A stretch of 64,000 nt of DNA from the NCBI GenBank assembly GCA_902363595.1, contig CABJAP010000004.1, positions 62,001 to 126,000 of the forward strand, written 5' to 3'. Under the pieces are notes generated by a model. The model was not told the origin of the DNA. It saw only the letters and a list, made by a program, of their open reading frames with translations, and ran no database searches. The translations under genes were made by a program, and so were the position numbers. Shown here one piece after another: positions 26,088-34,387 of this stretch. The stretch comes from Clostridia bacterium (GTDB taxonomy: Bacteria > Bacillota > Clostridia > Peptostreptococcales > Anaerovoracaceae). Numbering within the stretch: the first letter of the stretch is position 1; each line of letters starts with the position of its first letter.

Positions 26088-27209
26088 ATGATGAAAAATC
26101 AATTAGAGAAAAACAGAAAAAAGCGGCGCGCTATTTTAGGCGCGGCAGCTGCCATCATTTTACTGAACGTAGTCGTATCTTTTGCAAAGTCAACTATGCC
26201 GCTGCACATTGACTTCGGTGAGGTAAATCAAAGCGTTGATACCTACTGTGCCAGCCAGGGAAACTATATTGCTGTGTGTCAGGAAAACGGTTTGCGGCAG
26301 TTTCCTTTTGTATTGGGAGGGCGGCTCAGCCTGCTCTCCCTGGAAACGGGGAAATTTTATACAATAAAAAATGATAGGAGTTTTCTGGGAGGATTCGTAT
26401 ATCCTGTGCTGCAAGGAGACGCGATATACTATTTTGATGGCTGGGACGGCAGTCCCCAATTCTTATATGTTTCGGACTTAAAAAAGAAAACGAAAGAAAC
26501 TTTGATCTTGGAAGATGTGGAGGATTATGCCATTTCTGGTGAGCAAATGTTTTATACGAACGGGGATGATACTGTGCTGCTGTATTCCCAAAATCTGAAA
26601 ACAGGCCAACGAAAGGCGCTGATCCAGGCAAACGGGCTGGCAATGCCTGGCTACCTGCATATAGAAGATGAGAATTTGTACTGCTGCGATAGTGGAAATG
26701 GCGTACTCTATATTATGCCGCTGAGTATGGGACAGATAAAGGAGTATCATATTATAGACACGCCCGAAGACTGGATTGGCGCGGTTAAGACTCTGAACAA
26801 CGAGGAACTGCTGATTGCTACGGGGAAAAGCGGTATTTTTAAGTATAACATCACCAGTGGAGAAAAGAGCACTGTGGTAGAACTGGGGGACCTGTCTAGT
26901 GCATGGGGTTATCGGGAAAGGTATAATTTTCACTTGGTCAAGGATAACCTGTACTATCATGATAAAACATATACACTTTACAAGCTGAACATGAAAACAA
27001 GCCAGAAGGAACGATTGATTAATTGGTCGCAAGTAGAAAACGTCAGGGAATATATCAACGATACAACAAACTTAGCAATGGATTATTTTTACTGCCCCGA
27101 CTATATTGCAGTGGAAGTCGAATATTATGACAGTGAAAAAGATGTTTACGACCATAGAGTCGTTTCCTTTGATTACGATGGGAAACAGGTACTGAATAAA
27201 CGGATTTAG
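26088..27209 (+). CDS. membrane-anchored beta-propeller-like protein, candidate immunity of the adjacent tip
   Basis: A 373-residue paralogue of the protein at 24111: N-terminal helix (AILGAAAAIILLNVVVSFA), then an outside domain with repeated beta units (SLLSLETGKFYTIK, LLYSQNLKTGQRKAL, LYKLNMKTSQKERL). It begins 13 bases after the stop of the orphan tip; ATG 26091 is an alternative start. The tight spacing supports a toxin/immunity pair. Its base composition is closer to the backbone than that of the tip. Confidence 0.6.
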   Translation: MMKNQLEKNRKKRRAILGAAAAIILLNVVVSFAKSTMPLHIDFGEVNQSVDTYCASQGNYIAVCQENGLRQFPFVLGGRLSLLSLETGKFYTIKNDRSFLGGFVYPVLQGDAIYYFDGWDGSPQFLYVSDLKKKTKETLILEDVEDYAISGEQMFYTNGDDTVLLYSQNLKTGQRKALIQANGLAMPGYLHIEDENLYCCDSGNGVLYIMPLSMGQIKEYHIIDTPEDWIGAVKTLNNEELLIATGKSGIFKYNITSGEKSTVVELGDLSSAWGYRERYNFHLVKDNLYYHDKTYTLYKLNMKTSQKERLINWSQVENVREYINDTTNLAMDYFYCPDYIAVEVEYYDSEKDVYDHRVVSFDYDGKQVLNKRI

Positions 27210-27397
27210 CAAGAGCTAAAACAGAGCAGGACTACAAAACCACTTTCACTTTTTCATCAAGGTGACGGGAAGGTACGTCAATTGGAGGTGCTAGGAAAAT
27301 GAAAAAATCCAAAGTATTCACATCACTTCGAAGGGCAAACCATAATTGTTAAAGTTACGCAGACAGTGAAATGAAAGATAAATACCGCCCCAAATAA

Positions 27398-28019
27398 CCG
27401 TTATCCGACAGTATCCATATAGAAAATAGGAGTCGAAATAAAATGAAGCATTATGCATTAAAAAGGATCTTTGTGTTCTTGCTGTTGGGAGGGCTGACAT
27501 CAATTGTACTATCGTATTTTGAATTTAGAATTGTACTCTCAAGTATGGAATTAGAGGCGATAAATTTTCACGTTTTCCCAATGCTGTTATTGTATCAGAC
27601 GGCTATATTCACGATTCTATTTTTAGTGATTTCTCTAAATAAAGATTATGTGAAACAAATTAAAAGAGAGGGTGTTAGGCTTAAAAAAGCAGAAAAATTT
27701 GGAATGATGCTGCAAATCTTTTCGGTTTTTCCAGCGGCAGCGACAATCTATTCGCTTTGTCCTCTTATAATCATATCAATATTAAGCATTATCTTTCTAT
27801 GGGGCGGAATTAAATTATATTGCATGGAAAAAAATGATTTAGCACGCTCGTTTATATTATGGGGAATTGAACTATATGTTATAATGCATTTTTATTTGCT
27901 TACAAGTGATTTTGCATCTGCATGGATAGAGATGTAAGAATTGATATAAAGGCTTCAGTACAATAAAGGAATCAGAAAGGCACCTTCAGCATAGCGGGCA
28001 GTTCAGGAGAACTGACGGC
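27398..28019 (+). repeat. ~620-bp direct duplication, copy B
   Basis: Second copy of the block at 23420-24043, here with an intact membrane protein gene. Its right end is again the RHS core scrap (GCAGTTCAGGAGAACTGACG), after which the two loci diverge. The preceding stretch 27210-27397 holds only a 17-codon remnant frame (27299-27352) and nothing else I can support. Confidence 0.8.
27443..27937 (+). CDS. small membrane protein, intact copy
   Basis: A 164-residue protein with about four membrane helices (IFVFLLLGGLTSIVLSYF, FPMLLLYQTAIFTILFLVI, LCPLIIISILSIIFL, ELYVIMHFYLLTS). Family unknown. The frameshifted twin at 23467 shows that the gene is dispensable or redundant. TAGGAGTCG precedes the ATG. 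Confidence 0.6.
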   Translation: MKHYALKRIFVFLLLGGLTSIVLSYFEFRIVLSSMELEAINFHVFPMLLLYQTAIFTILFLVISLNKDYVKQIKREGVRLKKAEKFGMMLQIFSVFPAAATIYSLCPLIIISILSIIFLWGGIKLYCMEKNDLARSFILWGIELYVIMHFYLLTSDFASAWIEM

Positions 28020-28069
28020 TGGAATTGAGTGACAAAAATAAAACGAATATGTACGGGAAGAGTGGTTTA

Positions 28070-28492
28070 ATGAAAAAACGGCGATTTTGGATCATTTGTA
28101 TGGTACCAACAGTAAATGCAATTGTTATGAGTGTATTCCAATATATTGAAAATACATATAGTTCGGGCGAAACTTATAACTGGTGGATTGACTTCCTACT
28201 GCTAATGATTATGCTGATCTTTGAGGCGTTACACTACATTTTAGCATTTTCGACGCCGATTTTTTTATATAAATTAAAGAAAGGATTTAATCTTAGAAGT
28301 TGTGTATTCTCCGTAATGTCTATTTTAGTTGCCAATATTATTAGGTTCCTCCAGCCGGGAGAAAGATATCATCAACTAAACCTTAATGAGGTTCCACAAT
28401 ACATGAGCCAGCCTATTTATATTACCATGGCGACAGTAATAATAGTATCAATGCTTATCTTAGCCAAGCAAAGTCATGATGGTAAAAAATAA
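28070..28492 (+). CDS. small membrane protein of unknown function
   Basis: About 140 residues with four hydrophobic segments (FWIICMVPTVNAIVMSVF, FLLLMIMLIFEALHYILAF, CVFSVMSILVANIIRFL, IYITMATVIIVSMLIL). The frame extends upstream to TTG 28025 and ATG 28049; I prefer ATG 28070, preceded by GGAAGAG. It follows an RHS scrap, so it may be an orphan immunity gene. Confidence 0.5.
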   Translation: MKKRRFWIICMVPTVNAIVMSVFQYIENTYSSGETYNWWIDFLLLMIMLIFEALHYILAFSTPIFLYKLKKGFNLRSCVFSVMSILVANIIRFLQPGERYHQLNLNEVPQYMSQPIYITMATVIIVSMLILAKQSHDGKK

Positions 28493-28618
28493 ATTTTGGG
28501 AATGGTTAAAAAACTCTAAGATCCCAAAATGCAAGTGCATTGTTGCGAAGGATCAGAAAACTTACTACACTCTCGTGCTCTAAATACATTAAATGCAACC
28601 GCGCCATTTTAGAAAAGG

Positions 28619-29449
28619 ATGATAATTGTGAAAATATTAGACTACGATTTTGATTTATTCGAACTGAATTCTTTTCAAATTGATAAAAAGGCAATATGGG
28701 AAGAAGCAGACCTGATTTATGAATTATATAAATTAGGCCTGCAAGAACGGCGATATGAGTTATACGAAGAAACGCTCGAATATATATCGAAAACTGAATA
28801 TGGCTCGGGTGGGTACGGTACACATAGAGGTTACTATTGTCCAGACATCTATAAGACAGTTGCCGTTGGAGGATATAACCGGGGGAAAATTTTAAAACGT
28901 CCTACCAGAAGAAGCAAGATTTCATTCGAATTTTGTTATGAAAAAGAGCATCTGATATTAGTAAAAGAATTTGAAAACCCCTCTCTGGATTTTGCCCAAC
29001 AAGAGTTTATCGGGGCAGAATTTATTGAAAGAAGGGGAAATATAGAAATAGGCGTTCGACTTCCCTATAATCGAGGGGCGGTTGATGAATTTTGTAACGA
29101 AATTGAAACGATTCATATTTGTCAATATGATGCAGAAAAACTGCTAAATGTTCGAACTTTTTTTGCTAAAGATGCACATACAACAGACAATTTTACTAAG
29201 ATGAATGGATTTGAATACGAAAAAACATGGATTGAATATGAAAGGGAGCAGGTAAAAACCGTACATTACTTAAACTATTTTAAACCGGATTCCTGGTCAA
29301 AAGAATTTAAAAGTGTAGATAAAATCACATTTCTTTATAATTCGGAAGGAATACCAGTCCAATATTACCATAACGATGAGAAGGACTGGCTATACGATGT
29401 TTCCAAAGTGAATCAGCAGTACTATCAAGAGGAATATATGAAAAAGTAA
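28619..29449 (+). CDS. cytosolic protein of unknown function, possible orphan immunity
   Basis: 276 residues, no signal peptide or membrane helix, acidic and aromatic-rich, mixed alpha/beta pattern. No known motif. AAAAGG stands close before the ATG. If it is an immunity protein, its target toxin would act in the cytoplasm, unlike those of its anchored neighbours. Confidence 0.5.
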   Translation: MIIVKILDYDFDLFELNSFQIDKKAIWEEADLIYELYKLGLQERRYELYEETLEYISKTEYGSGGYGTHRGYYCPDIYKTVAVGGYNRGKILKRPTRRSKISFEFCYEKEHLILVKEFENPSLDFAQQEFIGAEFIERRGNIEIGVRLPYNRGAVDEFCNEIETIHICQYDAEKLLNVRTFFAKDAHTTDNFTKMNGFEYEKTWIEYEREQVKTVHYLNYFKPDSWSKEFKSVDKITFLYNSEGIPVQYYHNDEKDWLYDVSKVNQQYYQEEYMKK

Positions 29450-29500
29450 TTCTTACATGATTCACTACAGAGCAACAAGAAGAAAGGCAGGGTGATCCGT

Positions 29501-30163
29501 ATGAAAATAAGATTGGTCAGCATTATGGTACTATGCCTAATGCTGCTCTGTGGATGCACAGGAAGCGCCTATATCACCAATTCAACAGAAACCGCCGATA
29601 TTCCGAGGAAAGGGGACACCTTTGATGTTACAGTGGACCAATGCATCGCAATCTTAAATGAGGATCTGGAGAAAGAAAATCTCGATTTGATCCCCACAGA
29701 GTATGAGGTGGTGGAGCACGACTATGGAACAGCTTATCGATGTATGATCAGCGATATTCTCATGATTCGATTTGCGACTTATAAAGATCATGGCCCTGGT
29801 ATTGTCCGAATCGGCTTGTCAAGCATTGACTCCGTTACCTATAAAAAAGGGAAGAAAACCTTTAACTATACTGCGACGAAAAAGGACAAGAAAACAGCCG
29901 ATACCTATTATCAAATACTATGCAAAAATGTGCTGCCAAAGTTTAATGCAAAACAATACCTAAAAGATGGCGAATGTGATACCAGTGACATGGATATCGA
30001 TTTGGATGAGTTCGTTTTTTTCAGCAATATGCCCAGTACAGATACTTGGTATGGCAGTGAACTAATTCAGATGGATGAAGTCTTTAGTTCTGACAAGTTA
30101 TATAAAAAATATGAGGAAGAGCTGTATGACGATGATGAAATGTTTCTATATCAAGTAGAATGA
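29501..30163 (+). CDS. putative lipoprotein
   Basis: About 220 residues. The N-terminus MKIRLVSIMVLCLMLLCGC has a lipobox-like LCGC; Cys19 would be lipidated and the rest held outside the membrane. The mature domain is of mixed alpha/beta type with an acidic C-terminus (YEEELYDDDEMF). ATG 29501 is preferred over GTG 29492 because of the preceding AGAAAGGCAGGG. Family unknown; orphan immunity role possible. Confidence 0.6.
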   Translation: MKIRLVSIMVLCLMLLCGCTGSAYITNSTETADIPRKGDTFDVTVDQCIAILNEDLEKENLDLIPTEYEVVEHDYGTAYRCMISDILMIRFATYKDHGPGIVRIGLSSIDSVTYKKGKKTFNYTATKKDKKTADTYYQILCKNVLPKFNAKQYLKDGECDTSDMDIDLDEFVFFSNMPSTDTWYGSELIQMDEVFSSDKLYKKYEEELYDDDEMFLYQVE

Positions 30164-30299
30164 GTTGTGATTGAGGATCTTGATAGAAAAAGGGATAGTT
30201 ATGTGCAATGCCCCCCGTAGATATAAACAGGCTAATAAAAAAGCCCCCCGGTTGGAGTAAAGTAGTTCCTAAATCCTATTTTGGGCTACAAGGAGACGC

Positions 30300-30713
30300 A
30301 TGATTAAAATTAAAATGAAACGAGTAATTCTCATTGTTCTGGCAGGGTTTATTTTGGGAACTGCAATCGTGGTTTTAGCAAATCCTCTTCGTAAATCCGA
30401 AGAAAGGATACGAAAAGACATGTTGGAAATCTTTCCGGTTGGTACCGAGATGAATGATGTAATTAAGACCGTTAATAACAATAAGGACTGGGAAATTGGT
30501 TGGATCAACGAAGATTCCGGCTATGGAATCGGCCCGGCTGGAATTCCTGGTGAAGGCTATACCACGACAATAGGCGAAACGTCAATGCGAATATATATAG
30601 GGGAATACCGGTATAGCTATTTCTTTGTCGCAGACGTGGTGGTATATCTGGGGTTCGATGAAGATGCAAAACTAATAGACCTTGCAGTGAGGAAATATAT
30701 CGACTCCCCATAA
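30300..30713 (+). CDS. membrane-anchored candidate immunity protein, second copy
   Basis: 137 residues, about 95% identical to the product at 21798, with the same N-terminal anchor and FPVGTEMNDVIKTV segment. It has no intact toxin before it. Such orphan immunity genes protect against tips carried by siblings or formerly carried by the cell. Confidence 0.65.
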   Translation: MIKIKMKRVILIVLAGFILGTAIVVLANPLRKSEERIRKDMLEIFPVGTEMNDVIKTVNNNKDWEIGWINEDSGYGIGPAGIPGEGYTTTIGETSMRIYIGEYRYSYFFVADVVVYLGFDEDAKLIDLAVRKYIDSP

Positions 30714-30752
30714 TGTTTTTCAAATATTGAGCGTTGGTCTTTAGAAAAAATA

Positions 30753-30881
30753 ATGCAAAAAGCACAAAAGGTCGTAGTATTCAAAATTAAGCTTAACGGG
30801 AAGGCCAAAAATGCAAAATCAGTATGTAAAACAACAACAAGGACATATAAACCAAATAAATTTAAATACGGTGACTTTTGA
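30753..30881 (+). CDS. short lysine-rich open frame, second copy
   Basis: Same 42-codon frame as at 22251, kept within the duplicated block. No ribosome site visible. Confidence 0.2.
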   Translation: MQKAQKVVVFKIKLNGKAKNAKSVCKTTTRTYKPNKFKYGDF

Positions 30882-30885
30882 TTAG

Positions 30886-31257
30886 AGTAGAACAACACCT
30901 AAACATCCAGCACATTATGTCACAATAGGAGCGGGAAGAGTGGGCAAGAAACTAATCAGTGCTCTCAATCGAAAAAATGATAGAAAATTGTATAATAAGC
31001 GCAAAATGAGCAAGATAGCTTCTGATAATGCTACCGCTAAAACATTATTGACACGTGAGCAATATTACCGTGATTCTGGAAAGCAGCCCAAGTACAGACT
31101 TTTCCCTAAAAAAGGGAAAAAAGGATATAATTCCAATTCGTTTACACGCGGACTGTTAAATGCTTCTGGATTTTATACACCAGATATGGGCGGGTTTGCA
31201 GGTTTCTTTATTCCTGGTTGGGATAAACCGCTTCCTAAAAAATATTTTGGGGTTTAA
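30886..31257 (+). pseudogene. truncated orphan toxin tip related to the RHS tip
   Basis: The frame (first start GTG 30940) encodes HYVTIGAGRVGKK, then LFPKKGKKGYNSNSFTRGLL and a final PKKYFGV. It aligns with the second half of the intact RHS tip (YVTFGAGPGSQGK, YNSNSFAHGLL, PKSYFGL). The first half of the toxin domain and the RHS core are missing. The immunity-like gene at 31269 follows directly, so the original order is kept. Confidence 0.7.
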
Positions 31258-31268
31258 TGGAGGAGATG

Positions 31269-31673
31269 ATGAAGAAAATTATTCTAATCGCTATAATTGT
31301 GGTTGCTTGTGGTGTCATAATCATGGATATTTTAAACCCTCTGAGAAGTTCAAATGAAGAGATAAGAGAGAATATGCTGGCTCTCACGCCGATTGGCACA
31401 AGCATGGCGGATGTGGAAAAAACCATAAAAGAACATTCATGGGAGCTTGTGTGGATAAACGATGAGTTTGGTTATGGCATGGGGAAGGACGGTTATCCCA
31501 GTGGTTACTACGATGACTTCTATGATGAAATCGGAAAGAAATCAATATGCATTTACATGGGAGACTATGGAATACTCTTTATTCGTTACAAAACAGTGAT
31601 CGTTTATTATGGGTTTGATGAAGAATCAAAATTAGTTGATATTTCTGTGCACAAAGAAACGGATAGCATGTAA
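31269..31673 (+). CDS. membrane-anchored candidate immunity protein, diverged paralogue
   Basis: About 134 residues: anchor helix (IILIAIIVVACGVIIMDI) then TPIGTSMADVEKTIKEHSWE and FGYGMGKDGYP, which align with FPVGTEMNDVIKTV and SGYGIGPAGIP of the other two. GGAGG at 31259-31263 favours ATG 31269 over 31257 or 31266. It pairs with the diverged tip just upstream, so tip and immunity diverged together. Confidence 0.65.
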   Translation: MKKIILIAIIVVACGVIIMDILNPLRSSNEEIRENMLALTPIGTSMADVEKTIKEHSWELVWINDEFGYGMGKDGYPSGYYDDFYDEIGKKSICIYMGDYGILFIRYKTVIVYYGFDEESKLVDISVHKETDSM

Positions 31674-31713
31674 GGTGTCCGTGGCTTGAAATGTGGAAAG
31701 GTAAGAGGCGATA

Positions 31714-31856
31714 TATCAGATCCGCCAAAGCGACAGTGTCACGGGAGAATCGGCGGCGCTCACGTATGACGCCGCAGGCCGTCTCAGCAAGTATGAGGCC
31801 AAGAAAGACAATGCGGTTGTTGTGACCCAGGATATGTATCGTGGGGAGCAGATGGA
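31714..31856 (+). pseudogene. RHS fragment with internal deletion
   Basis: 117 bases match the RHS gene near 20625-20740 (SDSVTGESAALTYDAAGRLS, then VVVTQ). They are joined directly to bases matching 21169-21198 (YRGEQM). The roughly 430 bp between are lost, with a short CCAGGAT-like microhomology at the joint. Confidence 0.75.
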
Positions 31857-31998
31857 GTTCCAAATCCTTACGATCACAAAAGAGGGGTTAGATGCTTTGA
31901 GCTATGTCAGCGACAGTTTTGAAGCAATAGGTAACATACGCAGCACGATTATCAACCCTGAACTGTTCCAGTTAATCCGGGAAAGGTCCCCAGTGTGA
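31852..31998 (+). CDS. 48-codon open frame of unknown status
   Basis: Begins ATGGAG at the end of the RHS fragment, with GGGGAG upstream by chance of the RHS sequence. It encodes FQILTITKEGLDALSYVSDS and further helical sequence to TGA. It may be the start or a piece of another lost gene. The rest of the stretch to 32142 shows one 8-bp inverted pair (ACCGAGTC/GACTCGGT, 32107-32138) and no other gene. Confidence 0.25.
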   Translation: MEFQILTITKEGLDALSYVSDSFEAIGNIRSTIINPELFQLIRERSPV

Positions 31999-32142
31999 TG
32001 AAACGGACGATCCCTATATTTCTGGGTGAGCCTCCGGAGTATATAAAGGCACCTGTGGATCCTTGGAAGGGAGAATATGACTGAGGAAGGAGAGTACTGT
32101 CTATGAGAACCGAGTCTCTTGCAGATGCAGGGGACTCGGTAT

Positions 32143-32327
32143 TAGAACCTGTACAACAAGGACATCCAGAAAACACCTCCAGCATGATGGACAGCTCAGG
32201 AGAACTGGCGGCCGCCTACGAGTACGATGAATTCGGAAATATGACGATCCGGGCCGAAGAAAGCTTTGACAATGAAATTTGCTATACTGGGCAGGTGTAT
32301 GATCAGAGTACGGGGTTGTATTACTAT
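32143..32327 (+). pseudogene. RHS core fragment before the second 74-bp insertion
   Basis: Encodes NTSSMMDSSGELAAAYEYDE, then FGNMTIRAEESFDNEICYTG and QVYDQSTGLYYYK, matching the intact core. One base is missing near 32165 relative to the intact gene, and no start or YD repeats precede it. Confidence 0.75.
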
Positions 32328-32401
32328 AAGATGCGAGCTGTGTCGAGCATCTTTCAGCATTTTTTACATTACGGCAACGCCGTATAAGTCGATAAAAATG
32401 C
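32328..32401. mobile_element. 74-bp stem-loop insertion in the RHS core, copy 2
   Basis: Identical in length and essentially in sequence to 25320-25393 and inserted at the same codon of the RHS core. The next bases (TATAACGCGCGG) repeat the TAT before it, consistent with a 3-4 bp target duplication. The downstream core sequence differs from that at 25394, so the two copies are not simply one duplicated locus. Confidence 0.65.
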
Positions 32402-33052
32402 TATAACGCGCGGTTTTATGATCCAGAGGATGGTCGGTTTGTGAGCCAGGATACGTATCGTGGGGAGCAGATGGATCCGGGGACTTGGAATTTGTATACG
32501 TATTGTGCGAATGATCCGGTGAATTATACGGATCCGAGTGGGCATAGAAGTTTTGGTGTTGCTAAAGGAACAAAGTATGCAAAGAGACACGCGACGAAAC
32601 GAAACCCACTATTCAAATCCTGTGATCATGACTGTACGAATTTCGCTTCACAAATCTTACTTGCAGGAGGAGTACAACAAGATAAGACTTGGTGGTCAGT
32701 AGGAAAAGCTAAAGCTTCTAAAGCTTGGTTGCTTGCAGACAAGTTTGTTAAACAGTGGGGAACATATAAAATTTTCAAAAGGAAGAAAAATCAAAAGACA
32801 ACGCAACTATATAGGATGACAAAGAAAGCTCAAAAAGGTGATTTTATTGCATATGATAGAACTGGTGATGGTTCATGGGACCATGTTGGATATGTTTCAA
32901 ATAAGAGTGGTAAAAAGAGGATCGTAAAGGGGAGAAAGGTCTATAATTTAGAAATAACACAGCATACTAGAGATTACTCTGCGTGGCTTACGAATGTCGG
33001 AACAGATGGACAAAAAAATGGGTGGGTTCCGCATTATAAAGAAAACTATTAA
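32402..33052 (+). CDS. orphan RHS tip with Amidase_6-like cysteine hydrolase toxin
   Basis: Frame resumes after the insertion with the RHS core end (NARFYDPEDGRF, then NDPVNYTDPSGH); first usable start GTG 32441. The tip of about 165 residues has CDHDCTNFASQILLAGG, with the second Cys as likely nucleophile. It also has GDFIAYDRTGDGSWDHVGYV with the His, and a closing ITQHTRDYS. This order of Cys, GD and DH(V) is that of the Amidase_6 family of papain-like fold. A peptidoglycan or peptide bond target is inferred. Without a body and signal peptide it is probably a silent cassette. An anchored protein follows at 33137 as candidate immunity. Confidence 0.8.
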   Translation, partial: YNARFYDPEDGRFVSQDTYRGEQMDPGTWNLYTYCANDPVNYTDPSGHRSFGVAKGTKYAKRHATKRNPLFKSCDHDCTNFASQILLAGGVQQDKTWWSVGKAKASKAWLLADKFVKQWGTYKIFKRKKNQKTTQLYRMTKKAQKGDFIAYDRTGDGSWDHVGYVSNKSGKKRIVKGRKVYNLEITQHTRDYSAWLTNVGTDGQKNGWVPHYKENY

Positions 33053-33136
33053 AAAATTAGATACGCAATTGTAAAGCGTATATAAAGGATATTTTTTAGA
33101 TGTCATTAAAGCACTAACTGGAAGGAGTCCGGCAAT

Positions 33137-33724
33137 ATGAGAAAAAAGGTCGTATTGATTTCCTTAATACTAATCAGCAGTATAGTTGTACTATGTATAT
33201 TAGCTTCTGAAAAAAGTGATATGTTTAAGAACAAAGACAGACTAGTAAAGGAAGTGTCCGAGAATTATAGGGACTTAGAGGACATAGCAGTACACTTACA
33301 GGACTATGACGCCAACACAAGTTTCTATTTATCAAGCACAGGTGCAGACTTGAACAGCGAAATGACAGGAAGATTATATGCTGTCTACAATACGGATAAG
33401 GATCCAGACAACTATAGAGAAGAGCCGGTTGAAAGCAGGTTGATTCGCAAGGCGTTTGAACTGGAAGGCATTACGGAAATTCAAAAGGCAGATAAGGCAG
33501 TCGTTTTTAAAGCTGGTGGATTGACGGAGCCCAATGGGGAAGTGTTTTGTGGAGTTTATTACGCGTTGGGAGGAAAGCCTCTGATCGTGGAAGGTTTTCA
33601 AGGAAAGTTATTGAAAAAAGATGGAATAGGGTGGTCATATATTTCAGATAAAAAATATTCCAGATATTATACGGAGAAAATCGAAGGCAAATGGTATTAC
33701 TATGAAGGGGTGGCTTATCCATAG
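33137..33724 (+). CDS. membrane-anchored candidate immunity protein for the Amidase_6-like tip
   Basis: 195 residues: N-terminal helix (VVLISLILISSIVVLCILA) and an outside domain with no known family (YLSSTGADLN, GRLYAVYNTD, VFCGVYYALGGKP). GGAAGGAG precedes ATG 33137, 84 bases after the tip. Placement outside the membrane suits an enzyme that attacks the wall. Confidence 0.6.
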   Translation: MRKKVVLISLILISSIVVLCILASEKSDMFKNKDRLVKEVSENYRDLEDIAVHLQDYDANTSFYLSSTGADLNSEMTGRLYAVYNTDKDPDNYREEPVESRLIRKAFELEGITEIQKADKAVVFKAGGLTEPNGEVFCGVYYALGGKPLIVEGFQGKLLKKDGIGWSYISDKKYSRYYTEKIEGKWYYYEGVAYP

Positions 33725-33850
33725 CTGGGATCAAGGTATGCAAAAAGCGAAATGACAGTCTGATCTTTTAACGATTCCGGATTTGTAATGAGGCCGCCGC
33801 AGTCCAAAATAGGATGAGAATAATAGAAAACTCCAGAGGAGGAACCTGAA

Positions 33851-34311
33851 ATGAGAAAAAAGATTCGCTGACTCCCCAAAACCGCTCTTACAAATTTTTC
33901 TTCGGATACGTCATAGTGTTCACAGCAATTTGCCTTGCAATCGTTTTGTTTGGGGAAGGAGAGGACCCTGACAACGAAGCGAATCTTTACTGGGGATTGG
34001 CCTGCATGATATTTGTTTTGACAATCGGCGCCTGCTTATATAGTTTCTTCAATAAACAGATCGTAGACATAAGATGGGAGGAAGAGGGGCTGGTCTTTGT
34101 TTCAAATGGTGGAAAAGCGCATCGTGTCGCATGCGAAGACGTGCAAGAGATCAACAGTACCGCAGCCCGATATGTCTTTATCCTGTGCGGGGGCAAAAAC
34201 CTGTCAGCTTACAAGCATATGTCAATGGTTCCCTGCAAAAAAGATGACCTGCTGGGCAATAAAATTGATAAATTAAAACAGGCGGGAGCATTTCCTAATT
34301 TGAAAAGATAA
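33851..34311 (+). pseudogene. two-helix membrane protein with N-terminal frameshift in an A-run
   Basis: A strong site AGAGGAGGAA (33835-33844) precedes ATG 33851, but that frame stops after MRKKIR. Adding one A to the six-A run at 33856-33861 joins this start to the long frame (KDSLTPQNRSYKFFFGYVIV and on). Without it, only GTG 33916 is available, without a ribosome site. The protein has two helices and a C-terminal domain (IVDIRWEEEGLVFVSNGGKA, RYVFILCGGKNLSAYKHM) shared with 38678 and 39440; it faintly resembles bacterial PH-like domains. Confidence 0.6.
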
Positions 34312-34387
34312 ATGAGAGTGATTGGTTTGCAGAAGATGAAGTGCGAGGTGTGGAATTCAATTGGTCCCTGAGGAGAATGGAGCAAAC

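Larger units (their letters stand above)
30237..30890 (+). repeat. ~650-bp direct duplication, copy B
   Basis: Second copy of 21737-22390. The toxin tail at its left end (30237-30297) is frameshifted and disconnected from any RHS frame, so only the immunity gene remains functional. It ends at GATTAGAGTA, where a different toxin-tip fragment begins. Confidence 0.85.

Noticed and set aside
27299..27352. 17-codon frame with ATG and a GGAGG-like site
   Set aside because: Too short, no relatives in the window; probably the start of a lost gene.
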